Assembly (NCBI GenBank): GCA_026168455.1
Contig: CM047431.1
Coordinates: forward strand, 26,072,965 to 26,136,964
DNA length: 64,000 nucleotides
Direction: 5' to 3'
Origin: Theocolax elegans
Taxonomy: Eukaryota; Arthropoda; Insecta; Hymenoptera; Cerocephalidae
Below are positions 8,374 to 18,300 of this stretch, piece after piece. The position numbers and the translations under genes were made by a program. The notes beneath the pieces were generated by a model, which saw nothing but the letters and a program-made list of their open reading frames with translations, ran no database searches and was not told where the DNA came from. Numbering within the stretch: the first letter of the stretch is position 1; every line of letters starts with the position of its first letter.

Positions 8374-11239
8374 TGATTCTTATCCAGTCTTTTATTTTTT
8401 TTTTGTTACTTTTCTTGTTAATATCTAATACCTTTAAATCTCTTGTCAGGTTATTAAACGTGTCTATTGCTTTTATATAACTATTTTTTGTGCTCACTGT
8501 TTTAACGAATTTAGGCTTAATTATAAGTTTTCGTCTTGTTTTACTTTCTGAATTTAAAATTTGTCTTTTAAGATCGTTATAGTAATAAAGAAGACATTGA
8601 TATGCGAAAGATTTTTGTATGTTTAAAGGGCTTATTATTTGAAAAGTATTTTTGTTTATAATTTTTAGGATCTTTGTTTGTATAGATTGTAATAGTTGTA
8701 AGTTATTTTGATATACTCCACCCCATGCTATGATTCCATAGTTAATCACACTGTTAAATAGAGCATAGTATATAATTTTCAATGTGTTACTATCCATGAA
8801 TTTAGTTATTTTGCTGAATACAAAAATTAGATACTTAGTTTTATTTATCAAGTATTCAATATGTTTATTCCATTTCATGTTCATGTCAAAATGTATACCT
8901 AGATATTTGACCTCCGTTACTCGCTTAATTAACTCATTGTTTATCTTGATATCTATCTTGTCTGGAACACTATCACAATAAATCCCAAAGGTGATATAAA
9001 CAGTTTTCTGTATGTTTAGAGTTAGTTTGTTTAATCTTAGCCAAATGGAGACCTCTTCTAGATATTTATTCATCTTTACTTCTACTTCTTTCCATGTTGC
9101 TCCTGTTGCAGTGATAGTTGTATCATCAGCATATGATCGTATGGAGTTATCTGGCATCTTGGTTAGTAAATCATTTACATACAATATAAAAAGTAGAGGC
9201 CCAAGGATAGTACCCTGAGGAACACCTGTTTTAATTATTTGATAGTCACTTTCTTGCGTGCCATTTCTCAATTTTTGTTTCCTGTTGCTTAAGTAGCTGT
9301 TAATCAAATCATGAGCCTTTCCTCTCACTCCGTATGCATATAGTTTCTTTAATAATATTTTATGATCTACGGTATCAAAAGCTTTAGCTAGATCTAGGAA
9401 GGTAATGGCAATTGGTTTACTTTGATCAAGTTTCTCGTATATTGAGTTCGTTATAATGCTTAATGCATCCTTTGTTCCTATATTTTTAATAAATCCAAAT
9501 TGTTTTTTACTCAGTATATTGCTTTTGTGTATAAAATCAGTAATCCTCACATGTATTATTTTTTCAAAAATTTTGGCAATGTTGGATATCAAGGATATGG
9601 GTCTGTAGTTACCCATTTCATCTTTCTTTCCTGCCTTGTATTTTTTTTTGTTACTTTTCTTGTTAATATCTAATACCTTTAAATCTCTTGTCAGGTTATT
9701 AAACGTGTCTATTGCTTTTATATAACTATTTTTTGTGCTCACTGTTTTAACGAATTTAGGCTTAATTATAAGTTTTCGTCTTGTTTTACTTTCTGAATTT
9801 AAAATTTGTCTTTTAAGATCGTTATAGTAATAAAGAAGACATTGATATGCGAAAGATTTTTGTATGTTTAAAGGGCTTATTATTTGAAAAGTATTTTTGT
9901 TTATAATTTTTAGGATCTTTGTTTGTATAGATTGTAATAGTTGTAAGTTATTTTGATATACTCCACCCCATGCTATGATTCCATAGTTAATCACACTGTT
10001 AAATAGAGCATAGTATATAATTTTCAATGTGTTACTATCCATGAATTTAGTTATTTTGCTGAATACAAAAATTAGATACTTAGTTTTATTTATCAAGTAT
10101 TCAATATGTTTATTCCATTTCATGTTCATGTCAAAATGTATACCTAGATATTTGACCTCCGTTACTCGCTTAATTAACTCATTGTTTATCTTGATATCTA
10201 TCTTGTCTGGAACACTATCACAATAAATCCCAAAGGTGATATAAACAGTTTTCTGTATGTTTAGAGTTAGTTTGTTTAATCTTAGCCAAATGGAGACCTC
10301 TTCTAGATATTTATTCATCTTTACTTCTACTTCTTTCCATGTTGCTCCTGTTGCAGTGATAGTTGTATCATCAGCATATGATCGTATGGAGTTATCTGGC
10401 ATCTTGGTTAGTAAATCATTTACATACAATATAAAAAGTAGAGGCCCAAGGATAGTACCCTGAGGAACACCTGTTTTAATTATTTGATAGTCACTTTCTT
10501 GCGTGCCATTTCTCAATTTTTGTTTCCTGTTGCTTAAGTAGCTGTTAATCAAATCATGAGCCTTTCCTCTCACTCCGTATGCATATAGTTTCTTTAATAA
10601 TATTTTATGATCTACGGTATCAAAAGCTTTAGCTAGATCTAGGAAGGTAATGGCAATTGGTTTACTTTGATCAAGTTTCTCGTATATTGAGTTCGTTATA
10701 ATGCTTAATGCATCCTTTGTTCCTATATTTTTAATAAATCCAAATTGTTTTTTACTCAGTATATTGCTTTTGTGTATAAAATCAGTAATCCTCACATGTA
10801 TTATTTTTTCAAAAATTTTGGCAATGTTGGATATCAAGGATATGGGTCTGTAGTTACCCATTTCATCTTTCTTTCCTGCCTTGTAAATTGGAATTACTTC
10901 TGCTATTTTTAATTGATCTGGCCATATTGATTTTTCTATACTTAAGTTAAAAACATAGGTCAAAATGTCTGCAATATTTATTGCAATAGTCTTAAGAGTT
11001 TTTGCTTTAATCCCATCAACTCCTCCGTTTTTGAGCTTTAGTTCATTTATAGTTTTTAAGATTTCCAATTTGTTTGTAGGTTTAATGAAGATTGTTTTTG
11101 GGTTGTTAGTAGGCATTTCTAGGAATATTTGATTAGGGGTTTTTATTTTTTTACTTAGTGTCTCCCCTAATTTGCAGTAAAAATCATTTAAACTGTTTGC
11201 AATTTCTTTTTCGTTTTTTATTATTAACTTATCATCCAT
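8366..11239 (-). CDS. LINE ORF2, reverse transcriptase part with internally duplicated RT
   Basis: A 957-aa frame of a non-LTR reverse transcriptase. The N-terminal 100 residues are single copy. Then follow two tandem, apparently identical RT units of 415 residues, each with NYRPISLISN, the LDLAKAFDTVDH catalytic Asp segment, GVPQGTILGPLLF, the SYADDT active site and thumb sequences. Normal length would be about 540 residues. The upstream endonuclease part lies in another frame (11,262-12,491), separated by a one-base shift near 11,272-11,276, so one ORF2 has been split. The clade is inferred from the RT motifs (CR1/L2/jockey group). A protein with two fused RT cores would be unlikely to work normally. 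Confidence 0.85.
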   Translation of the reverse strand: MDDKLIIKNEKEIANSLNDFYCKLGETLSKKIKTPNQIFLEMPTNNPKTIFIKPTNKLEILKTINELKLKNGGVDGIKAKTLKTIAINIADILTYVFNLSIEKSIWPDQLKIAEVIPIYKAGKKDEMGNYRPISLISNIAKIFEKIIHVRITDFIHKSNILSKKQFGFIKNIGTKDALSIITNSIYEKLDQSKPIAITFLDLAKAFDTVDHKILLKKLYAYGVRGKAHDLINSYLSNRKQKLRNGTQESDYQIIKTGVPQGTILGPLLFILYVNDLLTKMPDNSIRSYADDTTITATGATWKEVEVKMNKYLEEVSIWLRLNKLTLNIQKTVYITFGIYCDSVPDKIDIKINNELIKRVTEVKYLGIHFDMNMKWNKHIEYLINKTKYLIFVFSKITKFMDSNTLKIIYYALFNSVINYGIIAWGGVYQNNLQLLQSIQTKILKIINKNTFQIISPLNIQKSFAYQCLLYYYNDLKRQILNSESKTRRKLIIKPKFVKTVSTKNSYIKAIDTFNNLTRDLKVLDINKKSNKKKYKAGKKDEMGNYRPISLISNIAKIFEKIIHVRITDFIHKSNILSKKQFGFIKNIGTKDALSIITNSIYEKLDQSKPIAITFLDLAKAFDTVDHKILLKKLYAYGVRGKAHDLINSYLSNRKQKLRNGTQESDYQIIKTGVPQGTILGPLLFILYVNDLLTKMPDNSIRSYADDTTITATGATWKEVEVKMNKYLEEVSIWLRLNKLTLNIQKTVYITFGIYCDSVPDKIDIKINNELIKRVTEVKYLGIHFDMNMKWNKHIEYLINKTKYLIFVFSKITKFMDSNTLKIIYYALFNSVINYGIIAWGGVYQNNLQLLQSIQTKILKIINKNTFQIISPLNIQKSFAYQCLLYYYNDLKRQILNSESKTRRKLIIKPKFVKTVSTKNSYIKAIDTFNNLTRDLKVLDINKKSNKKKIKDWIRINE
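8396..10885 (-). repeat. Exact 1,245-bp in-frame tandem duplication
   Basis: Units 8,396-9,640 and 9,641-10,885 follow each other directly. The offset of 1,245 is constant across the unit, and embedded opposite-strand frames give identical translations in both. The length is 415 codons, so the frame is kept. The T-run differs by one base next to the joint (10 versus 9 T). Confidence 0.9.
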
Positions 11240-11261
11240 TTTAATTTGCTTTATTGAAGTA

Positions 11262-12491
11262 TTATTTTAGGCTTTTAGTTCTACCAATTTTATTATTTAT
11301 ACATGACCACAGTTTTTTAGGATTATTTTTATTTTCTTCAATCGATTTTTTATTGAATTTTAATTTTGCATCTATAATTATTTTATTAAGTGTTTTAACA
11401 TATGTTTTATATTGTGTTTTGAGTTCTTCATTGTTAGGATACAATTTTAGTCTATTATACAGATTTTCTTTCTTATTACAAGAAGTTATAATGGCTTTAG
11501 TAATCCAGTCTTTTCTAGGATTTATATTATTTTTTTTCACATTTTTTTTTATATACTTAGCTTTATCAGTACATATTTGTATATCCTTTATTATGGTTTT
11601 TATGATTTCATTAGGATCATTCATATTAAAATATTTAGACCAGTCTACCTTGTTCGCTTCATACAATAACTTGTCGTAGTTGTACAAGTACGATCTTCCT
11701 TGTTTTCCATTACTTTTTGTTGTGATTTTCCCATTTTTTAATTCTACAAAAATCGGGTAGTGGTCTGTTATATGTATTTTTAATGTTAAAGCTTTAGTAG
11801 TCATGAAGTCTGTTTTAATAAATATATTATCTATACAAGTTCCTGTTTCCGACATTAAGTTTTTTGGCCTCGTGATATTAGTGAAACTTGGTAGAAAACC
11901 TTTTTCAAGTAGGTTATTCAAAAAGTTTAAACTTATGTTATTACATTCCATTATATTTATATTAAAATCCCCAATAATCATATGATTTTGTACTTTACAT
12001 TTAATGTCTAAGTAAATTTTTAGATTATGTATGAATTCTGCACAAGTAAGATCATGCGATCTATATAACGAAGATATTTGTAACTGTTTATTATTACTTA
12101 ATGTAATAATAGTATTTATTATTTTAAGTCTATTTATGGTTATTGTTTCACACGTATGCATTACATCCTCTCTTACGTATACAACTACTCCATCATTTTT
12201 ATTTACATCTCCATAGTTATAATAGATTTTATAATCATTTATTTTATAAAACTGATAATACTCTAATTCCCATACCTCTGTACATACAATAACATACGGT
12301 TTAATCCTAAGACCCTTAATAAAGATTTGAAGTTTTTCAAAATTTGCTTTTAGGCTTCTAATGTTCATTGATAAAATTAAATTACTATTATTTCTCCTTT
12401 CTTTATTAAAGGTATCAAGATCAAAATATTCACACTCACAGTTTTGTAGATTCTTTTGTATTTCTTCAAGTAAATTTAATTGCGTATCCAT
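11262..12491 (-). CDS. LINE ORF2, apurinic-type endonuclease part
   Basis: A 409-aa frame starting two bases after the ORF1 stop. It matches the exonuclease-endonuclease-phosphatase fold of LINE endonucleases: NIRSLKANFEKL near the start, CTEVWEL (catalytic Glu), GVVVYVRED, IGDFNINI (Asp-Asn) and the terminal ITDHYPIFVEL (Asp-His). It nicks the target for target-primed reverse transcription. The frame ends at TAA 11,262-11,264, and the RT sequence continues in the next frame after a run of four A on the coding strand. Confidence 0.88.
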   Translation of the reverse strand: MDTQLNLLEEIQKNLQNCECEYFDLDTFNKERRNNSNLILSMNIRSLKANFEKLQIFIKGLRIKPYVIVCTEVWELEYYQFYKINDYKIYYNYGDVNKNDGVVVYVREDVMHTCETITINRLKIINTIITLSNNKQLQISSLYRSHDLTCAEFIHNLKIYLDIKCKVQNHMIIGDFNINIMECNNISLNFLNNLLEKGFLPSFTNITRPKNLMSETGTCIDNIFIKTDFMTTKALTLKIHITDHYPIFVELKNGKITTKSNGKQGRSYLYNYDKLLYEANKVDWSKYFNMNDPNEIIKTIIKDIQICTDKAKYIKKNVKKNNINPRKDWITKAIITSCNKKENLYNRLKLYPNNEELKTQYKTYVKTLNKIIIDAKLKFNKKSIEENKNNPKKLWSCINNKIGRTKSLK

Positions 12492-12493
12492 TG

Positions 12494-13933
12494 TTAAGTA
12501 GCTGTTTTTTTCGTTGTTTTTATTGAGATGATTTGACTATTTGTTCTTCGTGCTGTTAGAGTTGGTTTTGTCTTTCTTTGATATATAAGTGTATTTGTTT
12601 GTATTTTGCATATGTCTCTTAAAGCACTTGTTTCATCCCAGGTTGGTAATACAGGTGCGATTGGGTAGTCTATAGATTCGATATACTTCTTTATTTTTTT
12701 CTTTAAAATACTACATTTAAGTCTATCTGTTGGCAAGTGATCAGTTGGTAGATTAGTTCTGTATTTCTCATTATTATATATACAGTTAGCGCATTCTATT
12801 TTAGTATTTTTGCACTCATTTACATTATGGTTTTCAGAGCACTTAATGCAGACTGTATTATTTCTGCACTTCGTTGTACTATGACCATATCTTGCACAAT
12901 TTAAACAAGGTGTAATATTAATAAGGTCATATGCTCTACAGTACTGATGACCCACAAAAACCTTATTTCCATTCTCTCGTACATACTTATAAATTTCTGG
13001 TGTGACTTCCATTAACATTGTATCTGTTTTATTTCTTTTGTTGGTATACATATTTAGTATTTTTCCACTAGTGTTAAAGGTAGTAAAATTCCTTATGTTA
13101 ATGTCATTTTCGATTTCACTTTCTTTCATCTGAGTTGTATTGTTAATACCAACTATTTTTATTTTTGGATTAGACTGTTTTTCTATTACTATATCACACT
13201 GTTTCAGATTATTTTTTAGTGCTAGCTCAGCAGCTTCTACACTTTGATCGTTCATACAGCTTATTTCAATTTCAGTTTTGTTTTTTTGTCTAATGTATTT
13301 AGTTTGTATTTCTTTTTGTGAAACTATGCAGTTCGTAAGCAGCTCTATGGTATTTTTTTGTTCGATATCTGTGCATTTAACCGTGATTTTAGGTATTCTT
13401 TTCGGTTTTGATTTTAGATCACTTATTATTTCAGCATAAGATTTTTTAACGGGTTGTGGTTCTGAGCATTTTTGTCTTTGTAATTCAATTAGTTCTTTTT
13501 GCACTTTGTTCTTATCTTGCAATTCGGTAACTAGTTCTTTTAGTAACATGTTTTCTGTTATTATGTTGTCCATGTCATTGTCCTCGAATCTTATGGATTT
13601 ATTTAGTTTTTCTGTAGTTTTATTATGTAGGTCTTGTAATAATTCTTTTCTTATTTCCTCTGTTTGTTTCATTTTTATCATTGCGATCACTTTTTTTGCC
13701 ACATCACTTAACATATGTTTTTCAGTTATTGCTGTTATATCACTTATTGTATGTTCTGGACATATTACTAAGTTGTTACTCACATATTTCGGGTTTTTTA
13801 GTTTATCGTAATCACTTCTATGGTATCCATTGTCACATACGACACATATCACAGTTGTCACCAGTTGTTTAGGGTGACATTTATAATATTTACGATCCAA
13901 TTTGTCCGGTGGTGGTTTCTCGGTTGTCGTCAT
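12494..13933 (-). CDS. LINE ORF1, PHD-like finger and zinc-knuckle RNA-binding protein
   Basis: A 479-aa frame, first in the LINE transcript. Residues 19-61 hold Cys/His spaced like a PHD or related finger (C19, C30, C33, H38, C58, H61). A coiled, charged region follows (about 95-165). The C-terminal third has gag-type knuckles beginning CLNCARYGHSTTKC, then CIKCSENHNVNEC and a further CANC. It is expected to coat the LINE RNA and deliver the RNP to chromatin. The start is the first ATG after the 5' UTR. A related, decayed ORF1 lies at 54,230-55,528. Confidence 0.85.
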   Translation of the reverse strand: MTTTEKPPPDKLDRKYYKCHPKQLVTTVICVVCDNGYHRSDYDKLKNPKYVSNNLVICPEHTISDITAITEKHMLSDVAKKVIAMIKMKQTEEIRKELLQDLHNKTTEKLNKSIRFEDNDMDNIITENMLLKELVTELQDKNKVQKELIELQRQKCSEPQPVKKSYAEIISDLKSKPKRIPKITVKCTDIEQKNTIELLTNCIVSQKEIQTKYIRQKNKTEIEISCMNDQSVEAAELALKNNLKQCDIVIEKQSNPKIKIVGINNTTQMKESEIENDINIRNFTTFNTSGKILNMYTNKRNKTDTMLMEVTPEIYKYVRENGNKVFVGHQYCRAYDLINITPCLNCARYGHSTTKCRNNTVCIKCSENHNVNECKNTKIECANCIYNNEKYRTNLPTDHLPTDRLKCSILKKKIKKYIESIDYPIAPVLPTWDETSALRDICKIQTNTLIYQRKTKPTLTARRTNSQIISIKTTKKTAT

Positions 13934-14195
13934 ACTGGCTATGTATTATTATTTCATTTTTATTATTAAAAGAGTTTACAATTAATTATTTATATGTTGT
14001 GCACTTAAATTAAAGTTGCATGTAAGATATGCAAACTCAGCAGTTCAATGAACTGAGCGAACGAGCTCGAGGCACGTCCGCACACTTTGACTGCTGACGA
14101 CTGAGTGATAAACGAATATATTTATTTTTATCTTTAATAATATTACTGTTTGATAATTGATAAGTTTAATTTTTTTTCTATAATGTATGTTAAAA

Positions 14196-14327
14196 AAGGG
14201 CAGAAGTATGATTTGATGTTAGAATGGGTTATGAAAATTCCAAGTAATGAGATTCGCTTAGGCCGGTTTGGGAATAAGTGCAGTCCACTCATCCTTTCAG
14301 GGAGTGTCCTGACTTAGGAGGGGGGTA
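14196..14327 (+). promoter_or_regulatory. gypsy 3' end and polypurine tract
   Basis: The short stretch between the LINE 5' end and the LTR ends in AGGAGGGGGGTAT immediately before TGTGAGG. A polypurine run touching a TG-starting repeat is the signature of the plus-strand primer site of an LTR retrotransposon. Confidence 0.55.
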
Positions 14328-15643
14328 TTGTGAGGCAAGCCTCACTTAATTATTAAGGAAAAGAAGTAAGTGAAAATAGTAAGTGTGAGAGAGATGAATA
14401 GAGAAAAGTGACAGGTGAAGGTTAGGACTGCGGTAGTTGTATATACCGGCCCGAGCCACTCTCATTACCGGGAAGTCGCGAATGAGATTTTATGCGAGGA
14501 TAAAAAGGAATATTTCGGTACAAGGAAAGGATTGGCGGTTAAGAACAACACGTAGCACGGGACCGACTGTGTACGAGAACAAGGTACGAGCGAAGCAGCT
14601 GACGACGTCGTGGTAGCCCGTGTATATCTATCAGATACACCGTCCCGTGGCGACACCGTAAGAATATCGGCAAACTGCCGACGGCACCGATCACCGCGTG
14701 CGCGCGCGAAGCCGAGAGAGATGGAGAGATGTTGACCGCGTGCGTCGAGTAAGAGAGTGACGGCGCGCACACTGCACGCGCACGTTGAGTATAGGTGAGA
14801 GCGGTGCGCCGGAGGGGGATCGACTACGAATGGGCTGGTGTTTATACGTACGAATGTAAGAGGAAAGGAGATAGGCAGCTGTCCCGATGCATTGGTGGAG
14901 GCGTTGGCGGATTTGCACAGATAGCGGATAAAAGGAAATGGCGAACGTACACTAGCGGATTTGGAAGGAAAATAGATGGCGTTACGGACGATTATCGGTA
15001 TGTCTACTACCACCGATCTAGCGGATATGATAGCGGAAAGGGAGAACAACTAGCTCCACGATCGGTAGCGGATAATACGAATCGGAGAAGAAGGAAGAGA
15101 CTCCTTCCCCAACCGCCGTACAGAGTAGACGCGTTGAGCGAGAAACCACATCGTAGTAGCCATATTGAGATCCGCTGAGATTTAAGGAAAGTTAAAGTAT
15201 TGAGGCGATAGAGTAGCTGTTGTACGATTAGTTGGAGTGAGAAACACCCGAAATTCAAGGGTTAGACGTCGAGTCAGTAAAGAGACAATTAATTCGTATA
15301 AGCGGAGAGTTCTCGACTTGCGGTGAGTGAGGAAGTTCAAAGTATTGTAAGGTATGAGAGTGAGATTGAAGGACGTTCCGCGAAATTGTAAGATAGAATA
15401 GCCGCGCGAAAACCGATTAATTTATTATTGTATTTTCCGATTATCATTATTATATTTCCTTTTGCGTTTTACGATGATTTACCGAGTTGCGTGCAGATAA
15501 AGTATTGAACAATAAATAAGCGAGATTTCGGTATGCGTTTGTATTTACTGTATGATAAAGTGGTAATAATTAAAGTGTTAATAATTGTTGTGTGAGATTA
15601 AGTGACTGATTTTATAACCCGAGAATATTATCCAATTCCTTAC
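14328..15643 (+). repeat. LTR of the gypsy element (boundaries approximate)
   Basis: Begins TGTGAGGCAAGCCTCAC after the polypurine tract and can be closed at ...CCTTACA (about 15,643), about 1.3 kb. The centre is GC-rich and holds five TAGCGG hexamers between about 14,920 and 15,075, matching the internal region of the gypsy. Overlapping frames on both strands here are not coding. The 3' boundary could lie up to 80 bases further right, just before a primer-site-like sequence. Confidence 0.5.
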
Positions 15644-15811
15644 AACGTGGTTCCGCCATCTTTCCCGTGATGGCAACGTGAAGCCCGCGACCCTGAATCG
15701 GCTTGTCGTTAGTTTTACCGGTAACTGGCGCCCAATAATTCAATTTGTTACCGGATAGTAATTATTATTTTATTATCATTATTATTTAGTATTGTAAGCC
15801 ATAGTGACACG
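15644..15811 (+). promoter_or_regulatory. Leader-like sequence with primer-binding-site match
   Basis: TGGCGCCCAA at 15,726-15,735 matches the first ten bases typical of lysine-tRNA-type primer binding sites. Such a site belongs after a 5' LTR, not a 3' LTR, so the LTR at 14.3-15.6 kb may also have served a second element to its right, or the match may be chance. The rest, to 15,811, is AT-rich. Confidence 0.3.
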
Positions 15812-16982
15812 TTGCACTACGGGAACAACTCATCGAGAATCAAAAGTGCAACGTCACAAACTGCAAAAGAAATTCAATATGCAATTCGGGGAGCATCCTC
15901 GAGGGCAGTGGGGATTGATGGCATATCTGTGGAAATGTTAAAGTTGTTAGAGCCTCAATTAACTCTGCACCTCGTAGATGTTTTTAACGATATGATTTTA
16001 GCTGGGTTTTTTTTTAATGAAAACGGCTATTTTTCACAACAACTATCAAAAGAGCGGGAAAAAAAAGTTAACCTTCGAATGACCTTCAAGGTCTAACGCT
16101 AGGTCAAATCCAAGGTCACCATTGGATACCATTATTACAAGAATTCCCTTGACCTTTTTAATACCCCTAAGTCAAACAAGTACAGATCAGAGCCGATCAA
16201 TACCTAAAACTTAATAACCTTCAGCAGAAGGTTCAAGGTCACTTTGACCTATGACCTGAGTACATGTTTAGACGTAAAATTTCTCGCTCTTTCGATTGCT
16301 ATTGTCAAGAATAGGGGTTCCCATTTAAAAAAACAAAGTTGACCTTGAAATGACCTTGAATGACAAGTTGAAGGTCAATTCAAGTTCACCACTGGATTCG
16401 TCGTAAAAAGTTACTTAAGGAATGACCTTCACCTTTTTTAAAAAAGCTTTTACCTGGAATATTTATTGGGTGTATCGTTACTTTTAGGACACCCTGTATG
16501 CTATTTGCCGATGATGCCCAGGTCTACACCTACTACCATTCGTTTTTCCTGCAGAATTTGAAATGGGAGTGCAACGTATTACACAGGATGCGAATGCAAT
16601 AGCCCTATGGGCCCACAAAAACGGACTTAAGCTAAATGTTAAAAAAACGAAAGTTATGATTCTGGGTAGCCAGGCCTTTTTATCGCGCATTGACTTGAAC
16701 ACTGCTCCTATGGTTAAACTGGAAACGGACTTCTTGGATTATGAATGTGAGGTTAAATCGCTTGAGGTCATGATTACTCCACCTTTTGATTGGACAAGGC
16801 AAGAGTTATCCATCTCGAGTCGTGTGCATGGTGTTTTACACTCATTGCGATATTACAGAAAAACTTTGTCACTAGGTCTTAGAAAGAGACTCATAGAAGC
16901 ACTTGTCTTTTCTCACTTCGGAATGCATGTGTACGGTTCGTGTGAGGGACATACCGAGAAGAGAGCACGTTACTCCGTATAG
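15812..16982 (+). pseudogene. Jockey-like LINE reverse transcriptase fragment
   Basis: RT sequence in pieces: GIDGISVEMLKLLEPQLTLH at about 15,910-15,970, then after an unrelated 0.5-kb insert, MLFADDAQVYTYYHS (active site, about 16,497-16,540) and the thumb region with NVKKTKVMILGSQ and SRVHGVLHSLRYY to 16,982. The same family is present on the minus strand at 24.5-27.0 kb, and the two align through these motifs. Frameshifts make it non-functional. Confidence 0.8.
16003..16498 (+). mobile_element. AGGTCA-rich insertion inside the LINE fragment
   Basis: This segment replaces the RT palm of the surrounding LINE and contains no RT sequence. It ends in GTATCGTTACTTTTAGGACA followed by CCCTGTA, resembling a DNA-transposon terminus. 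Between 16,070 and 16,430 I count eleven AGGTCA or TGACCT hexamers. A weak inverted repeat (AAAGAGCGGGAAA near 16,050 against TTTCTCGCTCTTT near 16,278) suggests a foldback structure. The class is unknown. Confidence 0.45.
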
Positions 16983-17672
16983 GTTAGGTCTCAGGTGGCT
17001 ATCAGTTGAGTCCAGACGCTCATACATCATCGGCTCACTTGCATATAGCGTCATCTCTCGTAACTCCTTCATTTATCTGGCAAATCATTTCATCTAATTA
17101 AACACCCCACAACATAACCACCGCACTTCCACTCGTCATCCATTAAAATCCCTAAATTACCTCCCTCCTCGTACGGAGGCTTTAAATAAATCATTTATCA
17201 TCACCTCATCCAAGATCATAAATGAACTCCCTCCATATGCATTCGAAAAATCATCCATCACCAAATTCAAAGATTTATTATTTCATCATTTGTTTGGACT
17301 CGACCAAACTGCCTGGGACACCAGGATGCAATGTGACGGAATAACCTCACCGCTGATCCCTCACCTCGAATAGAATGTACTCATTGCGTTTGTACGAACA
17401 AGAACTACTATTGCTTTATTATTTTATTGTTACTTTATTTTGTTATATTTTAAACTGATTATTTTTATTTATTTTTTTTATTTTATTTTATTGTTATTTA
17501 TTTTATAGTTCATTTGCATAAAATGTGAAATCGAATTAGTATTAAGCAAATTTATATATTATTGTTAACATTATTTTTTATTTTGCTGACTGTTTTTAAC
17601 ACTGTAAGTGCCTACAGGGTTTAAATCCCAAAGGCCAAATAAAGCTTTTCAATCAATCAATCAATCAATCTC
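16983..17672 (+). mobile_element. LINE 3' end with AATC-repeat tail
   Basis: The remainder of the jockey-like LINE. It includes sequence matching the minus-strand copy near 24.9-25.3 kb (TCATCGGCTCACTTGCATAT against its complement, and TTTGGACTCGACCAAACTGC). It ends with AATAAA-containing sequence and the tail (AATC)5 at 17,651-17,670. The minus-strand copy ends with the complementary tail at about 24,545. Confidence 0.65.
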
Positions 17673-18300
17673 TTGTTACAGTTCGGCCGTCGTGGAGCGA
17701 GAGCGCATGAAAAGGTGGAAAGGAGAGAGCACGCACATTAGAAATTATCGAATTGAGGCAAAGTTTTCGGACCGCGGAAGCCACCAGTTAAAAATTATTA
17801 AATTGACGAAGCCGGTCTCATCGATTCGCTACCTGACCGTCCTAGAGAGCAGTCATCTCATTTAGTGGTATTGGTTTAGGCGAAGTAGCCATTTTGTAGA
17901 GTATGGTATAGTAGATTAGAGCAGGTTGTCGTCCAGTAGAGTTGAGGCGGAGCAGCGGAGAATTATTTAATTAAGCGAGTATCATTTACGGTTAGCCCGA
18001 CGGGCGGTTGAGTTTAATTATATATTATATATATTTTATTAACAGCCGAACGAATAATGAGTTTCGGCAGAGACAGTATGCATGTGTGTATTTAATTTAT
18101 TGAATACATTTACAGAAGTGGTTAAATTCAAATTTTTGAGTGATTATTAAAATATTTTCCTCTACTCTAAAAGCCGCCATTTCCGAGGCGGTCAGCCGTC
18201 GGGATTCCCTCTGTGACGTGAAGTCGAGAGGAAGTGTTGCCAGGTTGTTGTGTGGTAATTTTGATAATATCGGTTGCTAATAGCACCAGGCGCCCAAAAA
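17673..18300 (+). repeat. Related LTR remnant with primer-site-like end
   Basis: The order of short matches (ATTTACTG-like T-rich end, CCGCCAT, GACGTGAAG, then AGGCGCCCAA at 18,288-18,297) parallels the right end of the LTR at 14.3-15.7 kb. I read it as a diverged LTR and leader of a related gypsy element. The left part was displaced by the LINE. Confidence 0.35.

Larger units (their letters stand above)
6797..14195 (-). mobile_element. Non-LTR retrotransposon (CR1/L2/jockey group), near full length
   Basis: A minus-strand LINE with ORF1, an endonuclease/RT ORF2 and a third ORF. The 3' UTR runs from 7,428 down to an AATA-repeat tail at about 6,797-6,822. The 5' UTR runs from 13,934 to about 14,195. 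AAGTAT occurs just outside both ends (about 6,787 and 14,206) and could be a short target duplication, but this is weak. It sits inside the gypsy 3' UTR, so it is younger than that element. ORF2 carries a one-base shift and an exact tandem duplication, described separately. Confidence 0.8.
1..15643 (+). mobile_element. Ty3/gypsy LTR retrotransposon, interrupted by a LINE
   Basis: The window opens inside this element, so its 5' LTR is not visible. Gag (two frames) and pol lie at 92-6,442 and a purine-rich 3' UTR follows. At about 6,797 the element is interrupted by a minus-strand LINE. Retroelement sequence resumes at about 14,196 with a polypurine tract and an LTR starting at about 14,328. 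The two halves are linked by a shared unusual hexamer, TAGCGG, which recurs in gag, pol, the 3' UTR and the LTR. The join across the LINE is inferred. The outer right boundary is approximate. Confidence 0.75.

Noticed and set aside
14465..15258. Several overlapping frames on both strands
   Set aside because: They fall in a GC-rich LTR with few stop codons; none has a recognisable product.
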